Below, in pieces: positions 1 to 9,700 of a stretch of 64,000 nt of DNA; position 1 is the first letter of the stretch; each line of letters opens with the position of its first letter. The notes under the pieces were generated by a model. It saw only the letters and a list, made by a program, of their open reading frames with translations. It was not told where the DNA came from and searched no databases. Source of the stretch: Pseudonocardia terrae (GTDB lineage Bacteria; Actinomycetota; Actinomycetes; Mycobacteriales; Pseudonocardiaceae); NCBI RefSeq assembly GCF_021343995.1, contig NZ_JAJTTE010000034.1, positions 18,988-82,987 on the forward strand. The letters run 5' to 3'. The position numbers and the translations under genes are program-made.

Positions 1-2
1 TG

Positions 3-179
3 GCCGCGGTTCCTGCGGGTGGGGCTGCTGCCGGCTCGGCTGCGGCGAGCGTGCCTGCGGTGGGTGAGGCCGCTGCGGACGAGGCTGCTGAGGACGAGGC
101 TGCTGGGGGTACGGGCCCGGGCCCCGGCTGTGGGGGCGGGTCCGTGGGGTCCCGTCCGGCACGTCGGCTCCTTCCTTGA
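3..179 (+). CDS. possible C-terminal tail of an upstream gene (partial)
   Basis: An open frame runs in from the left edge and stops at the TGA at 177-179. It reads as an Ala/Gly/Glu/Asp-rich, low-complexity tail of about 58 residues (repeats such as AADEAAEDEAAGG), as seen at the ends of some actinobacterial surface or cell-division proteins. No domain is visible and the start lies outside the window. Other frames here are also open because of the GC content, so this is a weak call. Confidence 0.25.
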   Translation, partial: AAVPAGGAAAGSAAASVPAVGEAAADEAAEDEAAGGTGPGPGCGGGSVGSRPARRLLP

Positions 180-479
180 TCGGCCGGTTCGGGACCCGGT
201 CGTCTCGCGTGTCGATCCTATGGTTCACAAGTGATGCACGAGGGCGGACCGAGGGCGGACAATAGGCGCTCCGTTCCGTATTCGAGCATCCGGATCCTAT
301 CGTCCCGGGTTCTCGACCAGCACTGCGTGTCCAGGGCGAAGAATTAGCCGTGGCCTGGCCCTCCGTTAACTTCGGGCGAACCGGAGAACCGTCCTCCTCC
401 GGGTCGGGAACGGGACGATGAGCCCGACTCACCCCGCCGCTTCCGACGATTCTCGCCGTGAATTGCGGAGCATTCAGGA
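180..479. other. non-coding gap upstream of the ftsW-like gene
   Basis: This 300-base stretch has no convincing gene. It contains an exact tandem duplication of the 11-mer CGAGGGCGGAC at 239-249 and 250-260, followed by a slightly AT-richer segment (260-300) that could hold the promoter of the downstream gene. No clear -10/-35 pair was identified. Confidence 0.4.
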
Positions 480-1760
480 ATGGTTCGAGTCTCCCGGCCG
501 ACGGGATCGGTCCGGGCCGTCGTCGCGGTGGTCAGCGGCCGGCTCACGGCCTGGCTGCAGCGCCCGCTGGCCTCGTTCACCCTTCTCGTCGGGCTGTTCG
601 GGCTGCTGACGGTCACCGGCCTGGTCATGGTGCTGTCCGCGTCGAGCGTCGAGTCGCTGCTCCAGAGCGGGTCGTCGTACGGGGTGTTCGCCCGGCAGCT
701 GGCGTTCTGCGCGGCCGGCCTGGTGCTGTTCGTGCTCGGGATGCGGGTCGACCCGGCCTGGCTGCGGCGGGCGTCGCCCGTCCTGCTGCTCGGCGGTCTG
801 GTGCTGCTCGCCGGGGTCCTGGTGCCGGGGGTGGGTACGGCCATCGCGGGTGCCCGCAAGTGGTACTCGGTGGCGGGTCTGTCGTTCCAGCCGTCGGAGC
901 CGGCGAAGATCGCACTGGCGCTCTGGGGTGCACACGTCCTCGCCCGGCTGCGCCGCCCGCGGTGGAAGGACCTGCTCTCACCGTTGCTGCCGGTCGCCGT
1001 CCTCATGCTGACGCTGGTCGTCCTGGAGCCGGACCTCGGCACGGCGGTGTCGCTCGCGATCCTGGTGCTCGCGCTGCTCTACTTCGGGGGCGCCCCGTGG
1101 CGGCTGCTCGCGGCGATCGGCGGCGGGGGCCTGCTCGGCGTCGTCCTGCTCGGCCTGACCGCCGGGTACCGGCACAGTCGCATCGCCTCGTACCTGAACC
1201 CGGACACCGCCGACCCGTTGGGCGCGGCGTACCAGTCGACGCAGGCCCTGTACTCGCTCAGCGACGGCGGCTGGTTCGGGCAGGGGCTCGGCCAGGGGGC
1301 GTCGAAGTGGAGCTACCTGCCCAACGCGTCGAACGACTTCATCTTCGCCATCCTCGGCGAGGAGCTCGGCACGATCGGCGGTCTGCTGCTCATCGGCCTG
1401 TTCGCCGCCCTCGCCTACGTGGGGCTGCGGATCGCGGCACGCACCCGCGACCGTTGGCTGCAGATCGTGGCGGCCACCCTGACCACGTGGCTCGTCGGCC
1501 AGGCGGCCATCAACATCGGCTACGTCGTGGGGCTGCTCCCGGTGACCGGCATCCCGCTGCCGATGATCTCCTCCGGTGGCACGTCGCTGGTGGTCACGAT
1601 GTTCGCCTTCGGTGTCCTCGCTGGGGCCGCCTGCCGGGAGCCCGAGGCCGCCGCGGTGCTGCGCCGCGGCCAGGCCCCGTTCCTGGCCCGACTCGTGGGG
1701 GCGAACGGGCATGGCCGGTCGACGGACGGGGAATACCGCCCGCGTCGATCACGGCTCTGA
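480..1760 (+). CDS. ftsW: FtsW/RodA/SpoVE-family (SEDS) peptidoglycan glycosyltransferase
   Basis: This 426-residue multi-pass membrane protein has the SEDS pattern: about ten hydrophobic segments, a QPSEPAK motif near residues 137-143, EPDLGT near 183-188, and PMISSGGTS near residue 360. SEDS proteins polymerise lipid II into glycan strands and work with a class B penicillin-binding protein. The neighbours are not murG, murC or other dcw-cluster genes, so this is probably an extra FtsW/RodA paralogue and the ftsW symbol is provisional. The ATG at 480 has only a weak ribosome-binding site; a GTG at 458 is in another frame. Confidence 0.88.
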   Translation: MVRVSRPTGSVRAVVAVVSGRLTAWLQRPLASFTLLVGLFGLLTVTGLVMVLSASSVESLLQSGSSYGVFARQLAFCAAGLVLFVLGMRVDPAWLRRASPVLLLGGLVLLAGVLVPGVGTAIAGARKWYSVAGLSFQPSEPAKIALALWGAHVLARLRRPRWKDLLSPLLPVAVLMLTLVVLEPDLGTAVSLAILVLALLYFGGAPWRLLAAIGGGGLLGVVLLGLTAGYRHSRIASYLNPDTADPLGAAYQSTQALYSLSDGGWFGQGLGQGASKWSYLPNASNDFIFAILGEELGTIGGLLLIGLFAALAYVGLRIAARTRDRWLQIVAATLTTWLVGQAAINIGYVVGLLPVTGIPLPMISSGGTSLVVTMFAFGVLAGAACREPEAAAVLRRGQAPFLARLVGANGHGRSTDGEYRPRRSRL

Positions 1761-1770
1761 GGAGGTTCAC

Positions 1771-1923
1771 ATGGGACTCATCATCGGGTTGCTGGTGTTG
1801 TGGGTGGTCCTGGCGATCGTCGGCTTCGCCGTGAAGTCGTTGTTGTGGCTGGCGATCGCGGCGATCGTGCTGTTCGTGGTGACCGGGATCTTCGGCGCGG
1901 TCCGCCGGAGGGCGGCCCGCTGA
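1771..1923 (+). CDS. small hydrophobic membrane protein (50 aa)
   Basis: A strong AGGAGG at 1760-1765 precedes the ATG, and the gene begins 10 bases after the FtsW stop, so the two are probably co-transcribed. The product is almost entirely hydrophobic: two predicted transmembrane segments (about residues 3-20 and 24-42) and a basic RRRAAR tail, suggesting an in-facing C-terminus. Similar short hydrophobic proteins are common in actinobacteria, but I know of no defined function. A role with the SEDS protein is only a suggestion from position. Confidence 0.75.
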   Translation: MGLIIGLLVLWVVLAIVGFAVKSLLWLAIAAIVLFVVTGIFGAVRRRAAR

Positions 1924-1927
1924 CGCC

Positions 1928-1963
1928 CGCGGCGACGACCGGCAGCCGCCCGTCGTCGCCGCG
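1928..1963 (+). terminator. hairpin after the small membrane protein
   Basis: A perfect 12-bp stem (CGCGGCGACGAC at 1928-1939 with its complement at 1952-1963) starts four bases after the stop codon. There is no T-run, which is usual for terminators in high-GC actinobacteria. It would separate the ftsW unit from glnA. Confidence 0.5.
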
Positions 1964-2139
1964 CCGGGGCGCCCGGAGCCGCCTCGGAGCAGTCGGTCGT
2001 CCTGGCGCTCGGCGACGGCTCGCCGGTATCTTCTCCTCGCGCCGACAGCGGTGAGGGCGGCGCCCCGCTCACCCGCGACGCGGGCCACCGACCTCGCGCG
2101 AGTCTCCGCGGCATGGCGGGATTCACCGAGGAGCCGGAA

Positions 2140-3555
2140 ATGCCTGAAACCCCGCACGACGTTCTCGATCTCGCGCAGGACCGCGGCGTCCGGATGGTGG
2201 ATCTCCGCTTCTGCGACCTGCCCGGGCTGATGCAGCACTTCTCCGTCCCGGTGGACGAACTGACCGAGGACGCCATGGAAGCGGGCTACGGCTTCGACGG
2301 CTCCTCGATCCGCGGGTTCCAGGAGATCCACGAATCCGACATGCTGTTGATCCCGGACCCGACGACGGCGGTGATGGACCCGTTCCGGGACGTGCCGACC
2401 CTGCAGATCCACTGCTTCGTCGCCGACCCGATCACCCGCACGAGCTATTCGCGCGATCCGCGCCATATCGCCCAGAAGGCGGAGGCGCACCTGCGGACGA
2501 CCGACTTCGCCGACGTCTCGTACTGGGGCCCCGAACTCGAGTTCTACATCTTCGACGGGGCGCGCTTCGACCAGAACCAGCACGAAGGCTATTACCACGT
2601 CGAGTCGGTGGAGGGCGTCTGGGCGTCCGGACAACCGGGGAGCCGTGGCTACCGTCCCCGGTACAAGGAGGGGTACTTCCCGGTGCCTCCCATGGACCAG
2701 CACCAGGACCTGCGCAGCGAGATGGCGCTGACCCTCATCGACCTGGGCATCCCCGTCGAGGTCCAGCACCACGAGGTCGGCACCGCCGGTCAGGCCGAGA
2801 TGGACATGCGCTTCTCGTCCCTGCTGCACATGGCGGACAACGTCATGAACTACAAGTACGTCGTCAAGAACGTGGCGTGGCGGGCGGGCAAGACCGCCAC
2901 GTTCATGCCCAAGCCGGTCTTCGCGGACAACGGCTCGGGCATGCACGTCCACCAGTCCCTGTGGAAGGACGGGCAGAACGTCTTCTACAGCGAGTCCGGA
3001 TATGCGGGGCTCACCGACCTGGGCCGGTACTACATCGGTGGGCTCCTGCAGCACTCGCCCGCGCTGCTGGCGTTCTGCGCGCCGACGACCAATTCCTACC
3101 GGCGCCTGGTCCCGGGCTTCGAGGCGCCGATCAACCTCGTGTACTCGCAGCGCAACCGGTCGGCGTGCGTCCGGATCCCGATGTACGTGCAGAGCGCCAA
3201 GGCGAAGCGCCTGGAGTACCGGTCTCCCGACCCCACCGCGAACCCGTATCTCGCCTTCTCCGCGATGCTGCAGGCCGGCCTCGACGGGATCCGCAACAAG
3301 ATCGAGCCGCCGGAGCCGATCGACAAGGACCTCTACGAGCTCCCGCCGGAGGAGACGACGGCGATCCGCCAGGTGCCCGCCTCGCTCGAGGCCGTCCTCG
3401 CGGCGCTGGAGGAGGACCACGACTTCCTGCTCGACGGCGGCGTCTTCACCGAGGACCTGATCGAGACCTGGCTCGACTACAAGCGCACCAAGGAGCTCGA
3501 CGAGATCCGCCGGCGCCCGCACCCGTGGGAGTTCATGCTCTACTACGACCTCTGA
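2140..3555 (+). CDS. glnA: type I glutamine synthetase
   Basis: Glutamine synthetase joins ammonia to glutamate using ATP in the cytoplasm. The protein has family landmarks throughout: RFCDLPG near the N-terminus, GFDGSSIRGF, the NGSGMHVHQS metal/ATP loop, SQRNRSACVRIP, and KDLYELPPEE with Tyr399 in the position adenylylated by GlnE. I chose the ATG at 2140 because GAGGAG lies six bases upstream and MPETPHDV lines up with known actinobacterial GlnA starts; an in-frame ATG at 2113 would add nine residues. The length (471 aa) is normal. The gene converges on narGHJI. It may be a second glnA rather than the main one. Confidence 0.95.
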   Translation: MPETPHDVLDLAQDRGVRMVDLRFCDLPGLMQHFSVPVDELTEDAMEAGYGFDGSSIRGFQEIHESDMLLIPDPTTAVMDPFRDVPTLQIHCFVADPITRTSYSRDPRHIAQKAEAHLRTTDFADVSYWGPELEFYIFDGARFDQNQHEGYYHVESVEGVWASGQPGSRGYRPRYKEGYFPVPPMDQHQDLRSEMALTLIDLGIPVEVQHHEVGTAGQAEMDMRFSSLLHMADNVMNYKYVVKNVAWRAGKTATFMPKPVFADNGSGMHVHQSLWKDGQNVFYSESGYAGLTDLGRYYIGGLLQHSPALLAFCAPTTNSYRRLVPGFEAPINLVYSQRNRSACVRIPMYVQSAKAKRLEYRSPDPTANPYLAFSAMLQAGLDGIRNKIEPPEPIDKDLYELPPEETTAIRQVPASLEAVLAALEEDHDFLLDGGVFTEDLIETWLDYKRTKELDEIRRRPHPWEFMLYYDL

Positions 3556-3623
3556 GACCTCTGACGACGACGCACCCCGCGTCGGGACCGGTCAGCGCCC
3601 TGCCACGGGATGTGGGCCGGCCC

Positions 3624-4358
3624 TCACCGGCCGGTCACCTTCTCCCAGCCCCGCCGCGGCGGGCGGGTGGCGGGGCCGGCGGTGCGGGAGCGGTAGACGA
3701 CGTAGGGGCGGAACAGGTAGCCGAGCGGCGCGGTGAAGGCGTGGACGAGGCGGGTGAAGGGCCAGATCGCGAACAGCACCATGCCGATCAGGGTGTGGAT
3801 GTGGAAGGCGAGACCGGCGCCGGCCATGCTGGCGATGTCCGGTTGCAGCACGAACAGCGAGCGGAACCACGGCGAGACCGACTCGCGGTAGTTGCCGCTC
3901 TCGCCGCCCACGACGCCGAGCAGGGTGGTGGCCAGGCCGGCGACGAGGGCGGCGACCAGCACCACGTACATCGACTTGTCGTTGCGGGTCGTCGCCGAGA
4001 ACACCGGTCCGGTCGTCCGGCGCCGGTAGATCAGGATCCCGATGCCGACCAGGGTGCAGAAGCCGGCGATCCCGCCCAGGGCCAGGGCCTGGACGTGGTA
4101 CGCGGTGGGGGAGAGCCCGGCCGCGCTCGTCCAGCTCTGCGGGATCAGCAGGCCGATGACGTGCCCGATGATCACCACCAGCAGCCCGAAGTGGAACAGC
4201 GGGCTGCCGATGCGCAGCAACCGCGACTCGTAGAGCTCCGAGGAGCGGGTGGTCCAGCCGAACTTGTCGTAGCGGTAGCGCCAGATCGTGCCGACGACGA
4301 GGACGGCGACCATGACGTAGGGCAGCACGCCCCAGAGCAGCACGTCCCAGGTGCTCAT
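3624..4358 (-). CDS. narI: respiratory nitrate reductase gamma subunit
   Basis: NarI is the membrane cytochrome b subunit that takes electrons from quinol and passes them to NarH. The 244-residue protein has five hydrophobic segments and four histidines spaced like the two b-haem ligand pairs: His56 and His66 in the second segment, and His188 and His206 near the C-terminus. Its start codon overlaps the narJ stop in an ATGA, so it is the last gene of narGHJI. A GGCCGG/CCGGCC hairpin (3615-3632) spans its stop codon and may serve as the transcription end against the converging glnA. Confidence 0.95.
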   Translation of the reverse strand: MSTWDVLLWGVLPYVMVAVLVVGTIWRYRYDKFGWTTRSSELYESRLLRIGSPLFHFGLLVVIIGHVIGLLIPQSWTSAAGLSPTAYHVQALALGGIAGFCTLVGIGILIYRRRTTGPVFSATTRNDKSMYVVLVAALVAGLATTLLGVVGGESGNYRESVSPWFRSLFVLQPDIASMAGAGLAFHIHTLIGMVLFAIWPFTRLVHAFTAPLGYLFRPYVVYRSRTAGPATRPPRRGWEKVTGR

Positions 4359-4999
4359 CGACGACCTCCGGTGGGGTTCGGCGCGAACGGGGTGAGCTCG
4401 AGTCCGACCTGTTCGCGGGGTGGTCCGCTGCGCGCGAGCTGCTTGGCGGCCGCGACATCCGCCGGTGAGGGACCCGGCAACAGTGCACACACGGCCTGGA
4501 CGGGCCCCGCGTACGGGGTGGCGGCGTCGAGGAGGGCGAGCCGGAGCAGCTCGAGCCCGGCCCGGTTCTCCTGCAGCAGGGCGAGACCGTCGGCCCGGTC
4601 GGCGGTGGCCGCGTACTCGAGCACGAGGGGCAGGTAGTCCGGTAGCTCGTCGCCGCGCAGGTCCAGTCCGGCGGCGCGGTACCGGGCCTTGAGCGCGGCG
4701 AGCGATCCGCCCCGGCGGCGGGTGTCCCCGTCGCTCCACCACGTCAGGTACAAGCAGCACCGCCGGCGCCGGTCGAAGGTCGCCACGTAGTGCTCGGCCA
4801 GCTCGGCGGGCGACGTCCGCGCGACCGAGCCGAGGAACGACGTCAGGTGCTCGTGTGGTGGTCCGGCCGGGAGCCCCTCGACCGCCCGCTGCACGAGCGG
4901 CAGCGTCGCGAGCACGGTCCCGTCCGGGTACTGCAGGCACACCGACGCCGCCTGCAGGACGACGGCGGCCTGCTGCGCGCGGAGCGGCCCGGCGTTCAC
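4355..4999 (-). CDS. narJ: nitrate reductase molybdenum cofactor assembly chaperone
   Basis: NarJ is a private chaperone that holds apo-NarGH while the molybdenum cofactor is inserted; it is not part of the final enzyme. The family signature is clear at about residues 70-97 (HYVATFD, RRRRCCLYLT, GDTRRRG). The start is a GTG at 4999 that overlaps the narH stop as GTGA, and the end overlaps narI as ATGA, so translation is probably coupled along the operon. The length of 214 residues fits the family. Confidence 0.93.
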   Translation of the reverse strand: MNAGPLRAQQAAVVLQAASVCLQYPDGTVLATLPLVQRAVEGLPAGPPHEHLTSFLGSVARTSPAELAEHYVATFDRRRRCCLYLTWWSDGDTRRRGGSLAALKARYRAAGLDLRGDELPDYLPLVLEYAATADRADGLALLQENRAGLELLRLALLDAATPYAGPVQAVCALLPGPSPADVAAAKQLARSGPPREQVGLELTPFAPNPTGGRR

Positions 5000-6738
5000 C
5001 GGCGGTCCTCGAGCGTCGGGGCCCCGGCGGACCGCTCCGGATCCGAACCACGCGCGGTGACGTCGCCGGGCTCGACCGGCGCCTCCCGCGGTGGGGGGAA
5101 GAGGCCGGGCGGTCGGCCCTTGCCGTCCCAGTTGAGCAGGTTGATCCGCGCGCCCGGCGACTCGGGGTCGGCCAGTCCCTCGGTGGTCTGGCGCACCCGC
5201 AACGCGTGGAAGGTCTCGACCGACACCGGGACGGGACGGCCCGACGCCTCGCCGAACGGTCCGGTGCCGCCCATGCCGGGTCCGCCCTCGACGTCGAGGC
5301 TGCAGCCCACCTCCTCCAGGTTCCGGGCCTCGCCCTCGTAGGCGGTGGGGATCACGTAGCGCTCGTCGTACTTGGCCAGGGCGAGCAGCCGGTACATCTC
5401 CAGGATCTGCCCGGCGTCCATGCCGACGGCGGTGGGAATGGACTCGTCGATCTCCCGGCCGAGGGTGACGTCGCGCATGAAGGAACGCATGGCGGCGAGC
5501 TTGCGCAGCACGTCCGTGACCGGCGCGGGGTCGCCCGCGGTGAACAGCTCGGCCAGGTACTCGACCGGGATGCGGAGGGCCTCGATCGCGCCGAACAGGT
5601 TGGGCGCGGACTCGCCGTCGTGCCCGGTCTCGACGAGCCGGTCGACGACCGGGGACAGCGGCGGGATGTACCAGACCATGGGCATGGTGCGGAACTCCGG
5701 GTGCAGCGGCAGCGCCACCCGGTACTCCTTGGCCAGCCGGTACACCGGCGAGCGGCGGGCGTGCTCGAGCCAGTCCTCGGCGATGCCGTCGCGGCGGGCG
5801 GCGGCGATCACCTCGGGGTCGTGCGGGTCGAGCAGCAGGTCGAGCTGGGCGGCGTAGAGGTCCCGCTCGTCGGCGACGGAGGCCGCCGCGGTGACCCGGT
5901 CGGCGTCGTAGAGGAACAACCCGAGGTAGCGCAGCCGCCCCACGCAGGTCTCCGAGCACACCGTGGGCAGCCCGACCTCGACCCGGGGATAGCAGAAGGT
6001 GCACTTCTCGGCCTTGCCGGTGCGGTGGTTGAAGTAGACCTTCTTGTACGGGCAGCCGGTGACGCACATCCGCCAGCCGCGGCACCGGTCCTGGTCGACG
6101 AGCACGATCCCGTCCTCGGCGCGCTTGTACATCGCCCCCGAGGGACACGAGGCCACGCAGGACGGGTTGAGGCAGTGCTCGCAGATCCGGGGCAGGAAGA
6201 ACATGAAGGCGCGCTCGTAGTCGAACTTGACCTTCTCCTCGGACTCGGCGCGGATCCGTTCGACGATGGGGTCGTGCGGGCCGTGCTCGGGCGCCCCGCC
6301 GAGGTCGTCGTCCCAGTTCGCGCTCCACTCCACCGCGAGGGGCTCGCCGGAGATCAGCGACTTGGGCCGGGCGACCGGGAAGTCGTCGCCGAGCGGGGCG
6401 TCGGTGAGGGTCTCGTAGTCGTAGGTCCACGGCTCGTAGTAGTCGCGGATGTTGGGCAGCACCGGGTTCGCGAAGATCGTGATCAGCTTGCGGAACCGGC
6501 CGCCCGCCTTGAGCTGCAGCCGCCCGCGCCGGTTGCGGACCCAGCCGCCGCGCCAGCGTTCCTGGTCCTGGTAGCGGCGGGGGTAGCCCTGCCCGGGGCG
6601 GGTCTCGACGTTGTTGAACCACACGTACTCGACGCCGCTGCGGTTGGTCCAGGCCTGTTTGCAGGTGACCGAGCAGGTGTGGCAGCCGATGCACTTGTCG
6701 AGGTTCATGACCATGCCCATCTGGGCCATCACACGCAT
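4996..6738 (-). CDS. narH: respiratory nitrate reductase beta subunit
   Basis: NarH is the iron-sulfur relay between NarI and NarG on the cytoplasmic face. Cysteine groups for four clusters are visible: C16/C19/C22/C26, C186/C189/C194/C198, C219/C225/C229 with Trp222 where a fourth Cys would be (typical of the [3Fe-4S] cluster), and C246/C249/C261/C265. The ATG at 6738 has GGAG upstream, and the gap to narG is 17 bases. At 580 residues it is longer than the enterobacterial protein, as is common in actinobacteria. Confidence 0.95.
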   Translation of the reverse strand: MRVMAQMGMVMNLDKCIGCHTCSVTCKQAWTNRSGVEYVWFNNVETRPGQGYPRRYQDQERWRGGWVRNRRGRLQLKAGGRFRKLITIFANPVLPNIRDYYEPWTYDYETLTDAPLGDDFPVARPKSLISGEPLAVEWSANWDDDLGGAPEHGPHDPIVERIRAESEEKVKFDYERAFMFFLPRICEHCLNPSCVASCPSGAMYKRAEDGIVLVDQDRCRGWRMCVTGCPYKKVYFNHRTGKAEKCTFCYPRVEVGLPTVCSETCVGRLRYLGLFLYDADRVTAAASVADERDLYAAQLDLLLDPHDPEVIAAARRDGIAEDWLEHARRSPVYRLAKEYRVALPLHPEFRTMPMVWYIPPLSPVVDRLVETGHDGESAPNLFGAIEALRIPVEYLAELFTAGDPAPVTDVLRKLAAMRSFMRDVTLGREIDESIPTAVGMDAGQILEMYRLLALAKYDERYVIPTAYEGEARNLEEVGCSLDVEGGPGMGGTGPFGEASGRPVPVSVETFHALRVRQTTEGLADPESPGARINLLNWDGKGRPPGLFPPPREAPVEPGDVTARGSDPERSAGAPTLEDRR

Positions 6739-6755
6739 CGCCTGTACTCCACTCG

Positions 6756-9700
6756 TCAGTACTGCACGTCCTGGCCGGCCCGGCGACGGATCACGGTGAC
6801 CTCGTCGCGTTGGCTGCCGGTCGGGCCGAGGTAGTTGAAGGCGAACGAGAGCTGGGCGTAGCCGCCGATGAGGTGGGTCGGCTTGACCAGGACCCGGGTC
6901 AGCGAGTTGTGGATGCCGCCGCGGCGGCCGTTCGCCTCGGACCTCGGGACGTTCACCACGCGTTCCTGGGCGTGGTAGACGAACACCGTGCCGGCGGGCA
7001 TCCGGTGGCTGACGATCGCACGCAGCACCATGACCCCGTTGCGGTTGACGGCCTCGACCCAGTCGTTGTCCCGCACGCCGATCGCCGCCGCGTCCTGCTC
7101 GCTCATCCAGACCACGGGCCCCCCGCGGGACAGCGAGAGCATGAACAGGTTGTCCTGGTACTCGGAATGGATCGACCACTTCGAGTGCGGGGTGAGGTAG
7201 CGGACGGTCACCGAGGCGCCGTCGGCCCCGAGCTCACCGGGCCGGCTCTCGCCGAACAGCCGGGACATGTCCAGCGGCACCCGGTAGATCGGCAGCGCCT
7301 CGCCCATCTCGTGCATCCAGTCGTGGTCGAGCAGGAAGTGCATCCGCCCGGTCAGGGTGTGCCAGGGCTTGGACCGCTCGACGTTGACGGTGAACGGCGC
7401 GTACCGGCGCCCGCCGGTCTCGCTGCCCGACCACTCCGGGCTCGTGATCACCGGGACGGGCCGGGCCTGGGTGTCGGCGAAGGTGATCCGCTTCTCCTCG
7501 CTGCCCTCGGCGAGGTCCGCCAGCGGGGTGCCGGTGCGCCGCTCCAGATCCCGGAAGCCCTGGACGGCGAGGCGGCCGTTGGTCGTGGCGGACAGCGCGA
7601 GGATCGCCTCGGCCATCTTGGCGTCGGTGTCGATCGCCGGGCGACCCTCGGCGGCCCCGCCGAGCATCACCCCGTTCTTCGCGGCGAGATAGCCGATCTC
7701 CTCGTCCGGGTGGTAGGTGACGGCCTTGGTCGTCACCCCGAGCCGGTCGACGAGGGGACCGACGGCGGCCATCTTCTCCGCCACCGCGGGATAGTCCCGC
7801 TCGACGACGACGAAGTTCGGCATGGTGCGCCCGGGCACGGGCTCGCATTCGCCGGCCCGCCAGTCCCGCACGCGTCCGCCGGGCTGTGCCGTCTCGCCGG
7901 GGGTGTCGTGCTGCAGCGGCACCGCCACGACGTCGCGGCGCACGCCGAGGTGGGTGCGGGCGAGCTCGGAGAAGCGCCGGGCGATGGCGTGGAAGGCGTC
8001 GAAGTCGGTGCGGGACTGGAAGGGCGGGTCGATCGCCGGGGTGAAGGCATGGACGAACGGGTGCATGTCCGTGGTGTTCAGGTCGTGCTTCTCGTACCAG
8101 GTGGCGGCCGGGAGCACGACGTCGGAGAGCAGGGTGGAGCTGGTCATCCGGAAGTCCAGGGACAGCAGCAGGTCGAGCTTGCCCCCGGGCGGCTCCTCGT
8201 CGCGCCACACGATGTCGCGCGGGCGCCGGTCCGGGCCCGCCTGCTCGGCGTTCACGCTGTGGTGCGTGCCGAGCAGGTGCTTGAGGAAGTACTCGTCGCC
8301 CTTGGCCGAGGACCCGAGGAGGTTGGCCCGCCACAACGTCAGGCACCGCGGCCAGTTCCCGGGAGCGTCGGGGTCCTCGATCGCGAACCGCAGCGTGCCG
8401 TCCCGCAGCCGGCGCACCACGTGCTCGGCGACGTCCTCGTCCCCGGCGTCGTCCGCGAGGTCGAGGGGATTGCGGTCGAACTGGGGGTAGGACGGCATCC
8501 AGCCCAGCCGGGCGGACAGGGCGACGGTGTCCATCGTGTGCAGGCCGGCGAGCTTCCCGTCGGCCAGCGGCGAGGTCAGCACGTCGGCCCGGTAGCCGTC
8601 GTAGCGCCACTGGTCGGTGTGGGTGTACCAGTACGCGGTGCCGATCATCTGGCGCGGCGGGCGCTGCCAGTCGGTGGCCATGGCCATCGTGGCCCACCCG
8701 GTGACGGGGCGGCACTTCTCCTGCCCCACGTAGTGCGCCCAGCCGCCGCCGTTGCGGCCCATCGACCCGGTGAGCATGAGCAGCGCGAGCACGGCGCGGT
8801 AGGTGGCGTCGCCGTGGAACCACTGGCAGATCCCGGCGCCCATGATGATCATGGTGCGGCCGTGGGACTCCTCGGCGTTGCCGGCCATCTCCCGGGCGAC
8901 GCGGACGACCTGCTCGGCCGGCACCGAGGTGATGGCCTCCTGCCAGGCCGGCGTACACGGTTCGTCGGCGTCGTCGTAGCCCGACGGCCAGACGCCGGGC
9001 AGCCCGTCGCGGCGCACCCCGTACTGGGCCAGCATCAGGTCGAAGACCGTGGTGACGAGCCGCCCGGCGACGCGGCGCGTGGGCACCCCGCGGCGCAGGA
9101 CGCCGGGGGTACCGGCCGGGTCGTCGAAGCGGGGCAGCAGGACCTCGGCGGCCTGGCCGTCGAGCAGGGTCAGCTGCGGGGCGACCTCGCCCAGGTCGAG
9201 GTTCCAGCGGCCGGCGCCGGAGTCGGTGTAGCGGAAGCCCAGCGAACCGTTCGGCACGACCGGATTCCCGGTCCGGCCGTCGACGAGCACGGTCTTCCAC
9301 TCCGCGCCCTCGCCGGTGTCCCCGAGGTCGGCGGCGGTGAGGAACTTGCCCGGGACGTACGCGACGCGCCCGTCGTCCGTGGGGTGTTCGGTGAGGGTGA
9401 CCAGGAACGGCAGGTCGGTGTGGCGCTGCACGAAGTCGACGAAGAACGGCACCCGCCGGTCGACGAAGAACTCCCTGAGCACGACGTGGCCCATGGCCAT
9501 CGCGAGCGCGCCGTCGGTGCCCGGCTGCGCGGGGAGCCACGTGTCCGCGAACTTCGTGTTGTCGGCGTAGTCGGGAGAGACCACGACGACCTTCTGCCCC
9601 TTGTACCGGGCCTCGGCCATCCAGTGCGCGTCCGGGGTGCGGGTCACCGGGACGTTCGAGCCCCACATCACCAGGTACGTGGCGTTCCACCAGTCCCCGG

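Noticed and set aside
1594..3522. A 642-codon minus-strand frame over glnA
   Set aside because: It is the shadow of glutamine synthetase, with no protein-like composition.
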